Shown here: positions 9,048 to 17,323 of the stretch, in pieces
Layout: each line of letters opens with the position of its first letter
Numbering within the stretch: the stretch's first letter is position 1
Source: an uncultured Erythrobacter sp.
Lineage (GTDB): Bacteria > Pseudomonadota > Alphaproteobacteria > Sphingomonadales > Sphingomonadaceae
Length of the DNA stretch: 64,000 nt
Direction of reading: 5' to 3'
Assembly: GCA_947495555.1 (NCBI GenBank)
Contig: CANLZI010000001.1
Span: 2,255,313 to 2,319,312 of the forward strand
Made by a program: the position numbers and the translations under genes
Notes under the pieces: generated by a model
The model's database searches: none
What the model saw: only the letters and a program-made list of their open reading frames with translations
Told to the model about the DNA's origin: nothing

Positions 9048-11147
9048 ATGATCAAAACAATCGCCAAACTTCTCGCCGCATCATCGCTTGTATCGCTGGC
9101 CTCACCTGTCGTTGCGCAGACCGTTTCGACACCGGCCGTGGCCCAGCAGGAGGGTGAGGAACAGACCTCTCCGGACCAAGCGGATGCGGGCCAAAGCTTG
9201 GCTGAACAGGATTTGGACGGGGCAATAATTGTGACAGGCAATGGGTTGCCAGATGCTCCATCTGTCGCAGCCTATGCCAGCACCACTTTGCAACGTAATG
9301 CGATAGTTGGCGCGCCCTCTGGCAAAATCGAAGACGTGTTGACCAATGTTGCTGGTTTCCAGCAATTCCGCCGGTCGGACAGCCGCTCTGCCAACCCCAG
9401 CGCGCAAGGCGCAACTTTGCGTAGCTTGGGCGGAAATGCGTCGAGCAGAGCATTGGTACTGCTGGACGGGGTGCCGATGGCCGATCCGTTCTTCGGCTAT
9501 ATTCCTTTCAACGCTCTCGCGCCCGATCGCTTGTCATCGATCCGTGTAACGAGAGGAGGCGGCTCCGGCCCGTTCGGCGCAGGCGCTTTGACCGGCACGA
9601 TTGAGTTGGAAAGCGCCGATGCGGCAACGCTGGGCACCTTTTCCGGGCAAGCCCTTGTCAATGATCGGGGCGAAAGTGAGGCGAGCGCCAGTCTGGCGCA
9701 GGAATTGGGCAGCGGCTTTGCTGTTGTCAGCGGACGCTGGGACAGGGGCCAGGGATTTTTCACCACGCCCGATGATCAACGTGTGCCCGCCTCGGCCCGC
9801 GCCGCCTTCGACAATTGGTCGATTGGATTACGTGCGGTCGCTCCCTTGTCCGATAATGTCGAACTGCAAGCCCGCGGTCTTGTGTTTGATGATCACCGCA
9901 CGCTGCGCTTTGCCGGAGCGGACTCCACGAGTGAAGGGCAAGACGCCAGCATTCGGATCGTGGGCACTGGCAAATGGCAGTTTGACGCACTGGCCTATGT
10001 TCAGGCGCGCAATTTTTCCAATGTGGTGATCAGCTCGACGCGATTTGTGCGGGTATTGGACCAGCGCAACACGCCTTCAACCGGGCTGGGCGGCAAATTG
10101 GAAATCCGCCCACCTGTGGGCCCTAACCGGACTTTGCGGCTGGGTTTGGACTATCGCAGCTCTGATGGAGAACTGCAGGAAGAGGCCTATAGCGCGTTCA
10201 CCGGGGCCTTGCGCGAGCGTCGCAGGGCAGGGGGCAACAACAGCGATCTTGGTTTGTTTGTTGAGCATGATTGGCGGCTGGACAGCTTAACGCTGACAGG
10301 CGGCATCAGGTTGGATCGCACGCAGATCTCAGATGGATTTTTTCGCGCTGTGGATGCCAATTTCGCGTTGGTGAGTGAAACCCTTGCCGAAGATCGTAGC
10401 GATTGGTCTGCATCTTGGCGCTCAGGCGCGGCTTACGCTGCCAGCGATGCAGTGGCGCTGCGTGTGGCCGCTTATACCGGATTGCGGCTGCCCACACTGA
10501 ACGAGTTATACCGCCCCTTTGTAGTGTTCCCGGTGGTAACACAGGCTAATGCAGAGCTTGAGAACGAGCGACTTAAGGGCTTCGAATTCGGGATTGATCT
10601 GACTCCATCTGAGGATGTCACCGTCACGCTGACCGCCTTCGACAACAAGGTCGAGAACGCGATTGCCAACGTCACCTTGGAGCCAAATCTGCGCCAGCGC
10701 CAGAATTTGCCAGCCATCAATGCGCAAGGTCTTGAGGCAGGGTTATCGGCCAAGACGGGCCCATGGCGCTTGAACGGTTCGCTGTCCTATACCGATGCGA
10801 CCGTAGGGGGATCGGGCGCTTCGCTTGCGCTGGATGGCAATCGCCCCCCGCAGACCCCCAAATGGGCCGGCTCAGCAACTCTTGGTTGGCAACCATCGCC
10901 GGGTTGGGATGTGGCGGTTACTTTGCGACATGTAGGGGCTCAATTCGAGGATGATCAGGAGTCCCAATCCTTGCAATCGGCCACCACACTGTCTGTTTTC
11001 GGGCAAATCCCTGTGTTCAAACGATTGTCTCTGGTGATGCGGGCAGAGAACTTAACCGACGAAACAATCGTAACCCGAAACTCTGGTGGCGCCATCGACT
11101 TGGGTGTTCCACGCACTTTCTGGCTGGGCTTACGCTACGGAATCTAA
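9048..11147 (+). CDS. TonB-dependent outer-membrane receptor
   Basis: This is an outer-membrane active transporter of 699 residues. A signal peptide covers about residues 1-24 (ending SPVVAQ). A TonB-box-like AIIVTG lies near residue 60, followed by the plug domain with IEDVLTNVAGFQQFRR, RALVLLDGVPMADPF and the IRVTRGGGSGPFGAGAL segment. The rest is a 22-strand type barrel ending in an aromatic residue pattern (FWLGLRYGI). I preferred the ATG at 9048 over 9006 because it starts the signal peptide directly. It is divergent from the monooxygenase gene. The ligand is unknown and could be a siderophore, a cobalamin-type compound or an organic substrate. Confidence 0.9.
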   Translation: MIKTIAKLLAASSLVSLASPVVAQTVSTPAVAQQEGEEQTSPDQADAGQSLAEQDLDGAIIVTGNGLPDAPSVAAYASTTLQRNAIVGAPSGKIEDVLTNVAGFQQFRRSDSRSANPSAQGATLRSLGGNASSRALVLLDGVPMADPFFGYIPFNALAPDRLSSIRVTRGGGSGPFGAGALTGTIELESADAATLGTFSGQALVNDRGESEASASLAQELGSGFAVVSGRWDRGQGFFTTPDDQRVPASARAAFDNWSIGLRAVAPLSDNVELQARGLVFDDHRTLRFAGADSTSEGQDASIRIVGTGKWQFDALAYVQARNFSNVVISSTRFVRVLDQRNTPSTGLGGKLEIRPPVGPNRTLRLGLDYRSSDGELQEEAYSAFTGALRERRRAGGNNSDLGLFVEHDWRLDSLTLTGGIRLDRTQISDGFFRAVDANFALVSETLAEDRSDWSASWRSGAAYAASDAVALRVAAYTGLRLPTLNELYRPFVVFPVVTQANAELENERLKGFEFGIDLTPSEDVTVTLTAFDNKVENAIANVTLEPNLRQRQNLPAINAQGLEAGLSAKTGPWRLNGSLSYTDATVGGSGASLALDGNRPPQTPKWAGSATLGWQPSPGWDVAVTLRHVGAQFEDDQESQSLQSATTLSVFGQIPVFKRLSLVMRAENLTDETIVTRNSGGAIDLGVPRTFWLGLRYGI

Positions 11148-11162
11148 GGGGTTTTGTACCTA

Positions 11163-11191
11163 TGTGGCAAAATTGCATCGCGCTTGCCACA
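11163..11191. promoter_or_regulatory. Inverted repeat between the two TonB-receptor genes
   Basis: TGTGGCAA (11163-11170) and TTGCCACA (11184-11191) form a perfect 8-bp inverted repeat with a 13-base spacer. It starts 16 bases after the first receptor's stop and lies about 100 bases before the second receptor's start. It could be an operator or a transcript-end hairpin; there is no T-run. Confidence 0.35.
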
Positions 11192-11287
11192 AGCGACCAA
11201 CGTGGGTTGTAAGAATAGGAGTCATACTGGTAGTCTGACGCAACAAAAGCACATATCTAAATGTGCATTGTATGGAGAGGACAACTA

Positions 11288-13852
11288 ATGAAGCATAGGC
11301 TCGCATCATACGCGGCCGGCCTGATGGTCGGCACCTTCCTTGCAACACCTGTTATGGCACAAGAGGCGCCCCAGGATGGCGCTGATAATGCCCGGGACGA
11401 TAACATCATTATCGTGACGGCGACCCGTCGCGCCCAGGATGTTCAGGATATTCCGATCGCTGTTACCGCGGTTACGCCAGAGCAGCTTGACAAGCAGGGC
11501 GTTGTAAACGTCCAGAACATCACTCAGGTTTCTCCCAGCTTCTCTACTTCCAATGCACAAATCGCATCGGGTACGGTTGTGCTGCGTATTCGCGGTGTCG
11601 GCACCACGTCCAACAACATCGGGTTTGAAAGCGCCGTCGGTATCTTCGTAGATGGCGCCTATCAATCGCGTCCAGGCGTTGCGCTCGGCGAATTTGTGGA
11701 TATCGAGCGGGTTGAGGTTCTTCGCGGACCGCAAGGCACGCTGTTCGGTCGCAACACGTCGGCTGGTGCGCTCAACATTACCACCAAACGTCCTGACCTG
11801 AGTGAATTTGGCGGCTTTGCCAATGCGACCTATGGCAATTACGATTTGCTCAATATTCAAGGCGCAATCAACGCGCCAATCGTTGAGGACACTCTGGCTG
11901 TTCGCCTAACCGGTGCTTATCGCGAGCGTGATGGCTATGTCGACATAATCGATCGGACCGGAACGAAAATTGGCGAATCCAACTCGATTGATCAATTCTT
12001 GGTTCGCGGGCAATTGGGCTATGAAAGCGAAGGGGGCGTCAAAGGCCGCTTGATCTTCGACTACACTGAAAGTGAAAACCAGTGCTGTGCCGCGATTGAA
12101 GTTCTGGCAAACACAGCATTTGAAACAGCAGTCGAAAGCGTGGGCGGTCCCACTCGTGCCGGTATGGCAACTGCATTGCCTGCGACTGACCCGTTCGATG
12201 TAAGGGGCGCACAGCGTGCGGTTGATGGACTTACCGCTACTGCCAGTCGTCTGCCGCTCTCCAATGCAGAGCAATGGGGCGTAACCGGCGAACTTGAATT
12301 TCCAATTGGCGATAACGCTGACTTGATCTTCATCGGTTCTTACCGCGACTTCTCATCCTCTGAGAATTACGATTCTATCTTCTCTGGCCTCGACGTGTTT
12401 AACGTGGATCGGCTCGATACCGATATCGAGACCTTGACTGCAGAATTGCGCTTGCAAGGCGAAGCAGTAGACGGCCGCTTTAACTGGCTGGTCGGCGGTT
12501 ACTATTCAGACGAGAAAATTGATGCAGAAACCGATTTCTCGCTTGGAGCTGATTATGATCTGCAGATTGCCGGCCTGTTCGGCGGAGCATTTGGTCCAGC
12601 ACCGATTGGCCTGCTGACCGGATTGATCAGCGGCACGCCGGTAAACCCAGCTGGCACCACGGCGACCAGCCAATATGCGCAGAGCAGTGAGAGCTGGTCG
12701 GTCTTCACCCACAACTCGTTCGACATCACCGACAGCCTTACCCTTACCTTGGGCTTGCGCTATTCGGATGAGAAGAAGACGGGCGGTTTCCAGCAACTGG
12801 CTAGCAACAACCCAGCCTGTTTGACTTTGCTTGGCGGAGTTCCGACAATTGCAGCCGTTGCGGGTGCAGCCAACGTCGGCAGCGTATTGGGAACGGGTTG
12901 TTTTGCCTTCACCGCACCAGCAATCGGATCAGATGCGATTGCATTCCCGCTACCGCGTCCATTCGAAGTGCCGTTCAGCGATAATGAGCTGATCTACACA
13001 GGTAAGGTAACGTACCAATTCGAAGCTCCGGTAACAGCTTATGCCAGCTTTACGCACGGCTATAAATCGGGCGGTATCAACCTGGATATTACGGCCAATG
13101 CCGGTGGCGCTGATCCTTCTTTCCTTTCGGAAGAAGTGGATGCCTATGAAATCGGTCTGAAAGCGAAGCTGCTGGATGACGCGGTAACGCTGAACATGGC
13201 TGCGTTCCATGAAGACTTCTCGAACTTCCAGGTTCTTGAATTCACTGGCGCTCAGTTCACCACCTTCAATGTGAACTCGGCAAAATCATCCGGTTTCGAG
13301 TTGGAATCGGTGATCCGTCCAGACCAGAACCTAACGTTTAACTTGGGTCTGACTTATACGAACGCTCGCTACCCCGAAAATTGCGATGGCGGCGTTCCAA
13401 ATGCGAACGTTACTTCGCTGTGTGGTAACTCGCTGACCAATGCGCCAAGCATTGTGGCGATCGCAGGTGTCAATTACGATCGTGATATCGGTAATGACCT
13501 GCGCTTCTTCGCATCGGGTCAGATGCGGACTGAAAGCGACCGTCGTACCTCGACGCAAGCAACCACAGTTCCAAGCGCGACGGTGATTGCTGGCTTTGGT
13601 GGCGACATCAATGCGGCGGTCGACGCGGCGCCGCTGGTTCCGTTCGATGTTCAGGACGGGACCACTAAGGTCAATTTGCGCATTGGTATCGGTGCGCAAG
13701 ACGAGAGCTGGACGTTGGAAGCCTGGGGCGTGAATGTTACTGATGTTGTGACACGCGGTGTGACATTCAACACCGTGCTTCGTGGCTCATCGCGCTCTGC
13801 CTTCGTGCAGGAACCAGCGACTTATGGTGTGACCGTTCGCACCAAGTTCTAA
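11288..13852 (+). CDS. TonB-dependent outer-membrane receptor, sphingomonad type
   Basis: This large outer-membrane receptor has 854 residues. The signal peptide covers about residues 1-25 (ending TPVMAQ), followed by an acidic linker and the TonB-box/plug start DDNIIIVTATRRAQDVQDIP, which is typical of the many sphingomonad receptors for plant- and hydrocarbon-derived compounds. Plug motifs VEVLRGPQGTLFGRNTSAGA and NITTKRP are intact. The barrel ends YGVTVRTKF with the terminal Phe needed for assembly. The ATG at 11288 has GGAGAGGA upstream. It precedes a fatty-acid/acyl-CoA degradation locus, so it may import a substrate for it, but this is inference from context only. Confidence 0.92.
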   Translation: MKHRLASYAAGLMVGTFLATPVMAQEAPQDGADNARDDNIIIVTATRRAQDVQDIPIAVTAVTPEQLDKQGVVNVQNITQVSPSFSTSNAQIASGTVVLRIRGVGTTSNNIGFESAVGIFVDGAYQSRPGVALGEFVDIERVEVLRGPQGTLFGRNTSAGALNITTKRPDLSEFGGFANATYGNYDLLNIQGAINAPIVEDTLAVRLTGAYRERDGYVDIIDRTGTKIGESNSIDQFLVRGQLGYESEGGVKGRLIFDYTESENQCCAAIEVLANTAFETAVESVGGPTRAGMATALPATDPFDVRGAQRAVDGLTATASRLPLSNAEQWGVTGELEFPIGDNADLIFIGSYRDFSSSENYDSIFSGLDVFNVDRLDTDIETLTAELRLQGEAVDGRFNWLVGGYYSDEKIDAETDFSLGADYDLQIAGLFGGAFGPAPIGLLTGLISGTPVNPAGTTATSQYAQSSESWSVFTHNSFDITDSLTLTLGLRYSDEKKTGGFQQLASNNPACLTLLGGVPTIAAVAGAANVGSVLGTGCFAFTAPAIGSDAIAFPLPRPFEVPFSDNELIYTGKVTYQFEAPVTAYASFTHGYKSGGINLDITANAGGADPSFLSEEVDAYEIGLKAKLLDDAVTLNMAAFHEDFSNFQVLEFTGAQFTTFNVNSAKSSGFELESVIRPDQNLTFNLGLTYTNARYPENCDGGVPNANVTSLCGNSLTNAPSIVAIAGVNYDRDIGNDLRFFASGQMRTESDRRTSTQATTVPSATVIAGFGGDINAAVDAAPLVPFDVQDGTTKVNLRIGIGAQDESWTLEAWGVNVTDVVTRGVTFNTVLRGSSRSAFVQEPATYGVTVRTKF

Positions 13853-13889
13853 GGTGCAAGACAGTTAAGCCTTTGGGAGAGGGCAAAGA

Positions 13890-13928
13890 AAAGGGCGGTT
13901 CGCACAACATGCGAGCCGCCCTTTTTGA
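13890..13928. terminator. Bidirectional terminator between receptor and acyl-CoA dehydrogenase genes
   Basis: A 15-bp stem with one wobble (13890-13904 with 13910-13924) has the loop CAACA. T-runs exist on both sides (TTTTT on plus; AAAGAAAA giving Ts on minus), which suits termination of both convergent transcripts. Confidence 0.85.
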
Positions 13929-13972
13929 TGGCTGGGTGAAATGTCAGCGCTGATGCGCTGACGCACGCGCCT

Positions 13973-15136
13973 CTACATCGAGCGTGCGATCAGCATCTTC
14001 ATCACTTCATTGGAACCACCATAGATGCGGGCGATCCGCGTATCGCGATACATCCGCGCAATCGGGTAATCATTGATGTAACCCGCACCGCCATGCAGCT
14101 GCAGACATTTGTCGACGACTTCGCTTTGCAGCTCGGTCACCCAATATTTTGCCATGCTTGCGGTTGCGACGTCCAATTCTCCATCCAGCAATTTCTTGAT
14201 GCAGTCATTCACGAACACACGTGCAGCCGTACCCTTGGCCTTTAGGTCCGCGAGGACAAATTGGGTGTTCTGGAAGTCCCAGATGGTCTGACCAAAGGCC
14301 TTGCGTTCTTTCACATAGGCTACGGTGGTTTCGAGTGCTTTCTCGATGCCTGTTGCCGCGCCCATGGCGATGACCAGGCGTTCCTGAGGAAGCTCGCCCA
14401 TCAATTGATAGAAGCCTTTGCCTTCGACACCGCCCAGAATATTCTCGCCTGGCACGAACACATTGTCGAAGAAGAGCTCTGAAGTATCAGCTGCGTCCAG
14501 CCCGATCTTGTCGAGCTTCTTGCCGCGTTCAAACCCTTCGGCACCTTCCGTCTCGAGCAGCATGAGCGAAATGCCCTTGGCCCGCTCGTTCGGATCGGTC
14601 TTGGCGACCACCACAATAAAGTCTGCGGTCTGACCGTTCGAGATATAGGTTTTTGACCCATTGATCCGGTAGCCATTGCCATCTTTCAGAGCAGTGGTGG
14701 TGATCGATTGGAGATCGGACCCAACGCCAGGTTCGGTCATGGCGATGGCGCTTACCAATTCGCCGCTCACCAATTTGGGCAGATATTTCAGCTTTTGCTC
14801 TTCTGTGCCGTGGCGAACCAGATAGGGCAGGATGATGGTGTTGTGCAGGCTGGCTGCAAAGCCTTCAACGCCCAGTTTGGCCTGTTGATCCAGAATCACC
14901 ATGTCGTGACGGAAATCGCCGCCATGGCCGCCATATTCTTCAGGTACGGACACGCCCAGCAAGCCGGCCTCGCCAGCTTCGTTCCAGAATTCGCGTTCAA
15001 CCTGACCGTCTTCGCGCCACTTCAGGACGCGCTTCTCACCGGCGCGTTGCTGGAAAAACTTGCCAACTGCATCCGCGAAGATTGAGATTTCTTCGTCTTC
15101 CATGAATTCTGGTTGGGGGACATCAATGACGGGCAT
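13973..15136 (-). CDS. Acyl-CoA dehydrogenase, long-chain/isovaleryl type
   Basis: This FAD enzyme oxidises an acyl-CoA to the trans-2-enoyl-CoA, the first step of beta-oxidation. It has 387 residues. FAD/substrate motifs include VSAIAMTEPGVGSDLQSI and the C-terminal LHGGAGYINDYPIARMYRD. The usual short/medium-chain catalytic Glu position reads IYGGSNE, so that Glu is absent. Instead the protein has GELPQERLVIA, where long-chain and isovaleryl-CoA enzymes carry their catalytic Glu in helix G. The start at 15136 has GGGAAG upstream and lies 2 bp after the stop of the enoyl-CoA hydratase gene, so the two form an operon. Confidence 0.93.
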   Translation of the reverse strand: MPVIDVPQPEFMEDEEISIFADAVGKFFQQRAGEKRVLKWREDGQVEREFWNEAGEAGLLGVSVPEEYGGHGGDFRHDMVILDQQAKLGVEGFAASLHNTIILPYLVRHGTEEQKLKYLPKLVSGELVSAIAMTEPGVGSDLQSITTTALKDGNGYRINGSKTYISNGQTADFIVVVAKTDPNERAKGISLMLLETEGAEGFERGKKLDKIGLDAADTSELFFDNVFVPGENILGGVEGKGFYQLMGELPQERLVIAMGAATGIEKALETTVAYVKERKAFGQTIWDFQNTQFVLADLKAKGTAARVFVNDCIKKLLDGELDVATASMAKYWVTELQSEVVDKCLQLHGGAGYINDYPIARMYRDTRIARIYGGSNEVMKMLIARSM

Positions 15137-15138
15137 AC

Positions 15139-15900
15139 TTACTTCCCTTTCCAATTCGGAGCGCGTTTTTCAGCAAAAGCGGCGGCACCTTCGCGTGCAT
15201 CTTCAGAAGTGAACACAGGGGCGATCAATTGGCCTTGGCGATCATAGCGTTCGTCCATCGGCCAGCCGCGCGATTCCTTCATCACAGCTTTCGACACGCG
15301 GACCGCCAGCGGACCATTGGCCGCAATTGCGCTGGCCAATTCCAGCGCGCCATCCAGTGCGGGACCATCGCTAATGCGGTTAATCATGCCAAGCTCGTAA
15401 GCGCGCTGGGCTCCGATGAAGTCACCGGTCAAGGCCAGCTCCATGGCGATCCTCTCGGGGATTTGGTCGGGCAGCATCATCACCCCGCCAGCGGCAGCAA
15501 CCAGTCCGCGCTTGGCTTCGGGAATGCCGAATTTTGCGTCTTTATGTGCGACCACCAAATCGCAGGCGATCATCAATTCCAAACCACCGGCCAAGGCATA
15601 ACCTTCCACGGCTGCAATCAGCGGCTTCTTGGGCGGTGCCTGGACAACGCCACCAAATCCGCGACCTTTTACCGAGGGGCTTTCGCCGCGCAGGAAGCCT
15701 TTCAGATCCATGCCCGAGCAGAAGGTGCCACCAGCGCCGGTAATGATTCCGACCCGCAGATCATCTTCGGCGTCCAACCGGTCCATTGCCTCTGCAATAG
15801 CTTCGGCAGCAGCCTTATTCATCGCGTTTTTGGCTTCTGGGCGGTTGATGGTGACGATCAAAACACCGTCACGAACTTCGGTTAGCAACTCTTCGCTCAT
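15139..15900 (-). CDS. Enoyl-CoA hydratase/isomerase (crotonase family)
   Basis: The protein of 253 residues probably hydrates the enoyl-CoA made by the dehydrogenase encoded directly downstream. Crotonase features are VLIVTINRPEAKNAMN near the N-terminus, the oxyanion-hole segments FCSGMDLKGF and YALAGGLELMIACD, and the catalytic-loop region GIPEAKRGL, which keeps the Glu that activates water. It is the first gene of a two-gene minus-strand operon and is divergent from the thiolase gene at 16028, with a shared 127-bp regulatory region. Confidence 0.92.
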   Translation of the reverse strand: MSEELLTEVRDGVLIVTINRPEAKNAMNKAAAEAIAEAMDRLDAEDDLRVGIITGAGGTFCSGMDLKGFLRGESPSVKGRGFGGVVQAPPKKPLIAAVEGYALAGGLELMIACDLVVAHKDAKFGIPEAKRGLVAAAGGVMMLPDQIPERIAMELALTGDFIGAQRAYELGMINRISDGPALDGALELASAIAANGPLAVRVSKAVMKESRGWPMDERYDRQGQLIAPVFTSEDAREGAAAFAEKRAPNWKGK

Positions 15901-15934
15901 GCATGCTCTCCTATTGTAGGCCTATCACTTTTTG

Positions 15935-15948
15935 GCATTTCAAAATGC
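15935..15948. promoter_or_regulatory. Palindromic operator candidate in the beta-oxidation divergent region
   Basis: GCATTTCAAAATGC is a perfect inverted repeat (6-bp arms, 2-bp centre) placed 35 bp upstream of the enoyl-CoA hydratase start and about 80 bp upstream of the thiolase start. The position suits a TetR- or GntR-type acyl-CoA-responsive repressor controlling both operons. No regulator gene is adjacent. Confidence 0.35.
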
Positions 15949-16027
15949 AACTCAAATGTTGTGTGAGTGGTGCAGTCGGTTTACGAACACGTCAACCGCA
16001 ATTTCGATAAGTGAGAGGATTTCCGTT

Positions 16028-17296
16028 ATGGCCGAAGCCTATATCATTGATGCCGTGCGCACACCGCGCGGGATCGGCAAAGTCGGCAAAGGTGCCCTTG
16101 CCCACATGCATCCACAGCATCTGGCGGCGGCTGTCCTCAAGGCAATCGCCGAGCGTAACAATCTGGACACCTCAACTGTGGGCGATGTGATTTGGTCCAC
16201 CTCCTCGCAAGAGGGCAAGCAGGGCGGTGACCTTGGCCGTATGGCGGCGCTGGATGCAGGCTATGACGAAACCTCCAGCGGGATGACGCTGGACCGTTTT
16301 TGTGGCGGAGGGATCACCTCGGTCAATCTGGCGGCGGCTCAGATTATGAGCGGGATGGAAGATTGCATCGTTGCTGGCGGCACAGAGATGATGAGCCTGA
16401 CCGGCGAGATGGCGAAAGAGCGCGCGCATCTTGGTCTGCCTCCGCGGATTATGGGCAGCCATAACGAACGCTTGGCCAAGACCCACCCGCAATCCCAACA
16501 AGGCATTTGCGGAGATGCGATTGCCACGATCGAGGGCTTCACCCGTGAAGATCTGGATATGGTCGCCTTCAAAAGCCAGGAAAACGCAGCCAAGGCGATT
16601 GAGGAAGGCCGGTTCGACAAATCTGTCATCCCCGTGCTGGATGATGATGGCAATGTGGTGCTGGACAAGGAAGAATTTCCCCGTCCTGGAACAACCATGG
16701 AAGTCCTCGGCGGATTGCCAGCCTCGTTTGAGAAGATGGCCGACATGTCGATGGGCGAAGGGCAGCCGACGTTCCGTGAGATGGTCAATCAGAAGTATCC
16801 TGATGTGGACATTCAACACTTCCACGGTCCGGGTAACTCCTCAGGCGTGGTTGATGGCGCTGCGGCCGTTTTGGTGTGCTCGAAAGAATATGCGCAGAAG
16901 CATGGGTTGAAACCGCGCGCACGGATCGTGGCCACAGCCAATATGGGCGATTGCCCAACTCTAATGCTGAACGCGCCTGTGCCAGCGGCCAAGAAGGTTT
17001 TGGCCAAGGCCGGGATGAGCGTGGATGATATCGATCTGTTCGAGATCAACGAGGCTTTTGCCGTCGTAACCGCCAAATTTATGAAGGACCTCAATCTGGA
17101 TTGGGACAAGGTCAATGTGAACGGCGGATCCATTGCGCTGGGCCATCCCATTGGGGCAACCGGTTCGATCCTGATCGGCACGATTGTCGACGAGCTGGAG
17201 CGTCGCGAGGGGCGCTATGGCCTTGTGACGATGTGCGCAGCGGGCGGAATGGCCCCGGCCATTATCGTTGAGCGCGTTACTGACTTCGTAGACTGA
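16028..17296 (+). CDS. Thiolase (acetyl-CoA C-acyltransferase)
   Basis: This 422-residue enzyme probably cleaves 3-ketoacyl-CoA with CoA, the last step of beta-oxidation; the reverse condensation is also possible. The nucleophilic Cys is in DRFCGGGITS (Cys 92), the general-base His is in LGHPIGATG, and the second catalytic Cys is in MCAAGGMAPA. I chose the ATG at 16028, which begins the conserved EAYIIDAVRTPRG strand and is preceded by GAGAGGA. The longer frame from 15932 would run through the regulatory region. A thiolase-like protein gene follows 27 bp downstream. Confidence 0.93.
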   Translation: MAEAYIIDAVRTPRGIGKVGKGALAHMHPQHLAAAVLKAIAERNNLDTSTVGDVIWSTSSQEGKQGGDLGRMAALDAGYDETSSGMTLDRFCGGGITSVNLAAAQIMSGMEDCIVAGGTEMMSLTGEMAKERAHLGLPPRIMGSHNERLAKTHPQSQQGICGDAIATIEGFTREDLDMVAFKSQENAAKAIEEGRFDKSVIPVLDDDGNVVLDKEEFPRPGTTMEVLGGLPASFEKMADMSMGEGQPTFREMVNQKYPDVDIQHFHGPGNSSGVVDGAAAVLVCSKEYAQKHGLKPRARIVATANMGDCPTLMLNAPVPAAKKVLAKAGMSVDDIDLFEINEAFAVVTAKFMKDLNLDWDKVNVNGGSIALGHPIGATGSILIGTIVDELERREGRYGLVTMCAAGGMAPAIIVERVTDFVD

Positions 17297-17323
17297 TCGC
17301 ACACAACAAAAGGGGCTGAGGCC

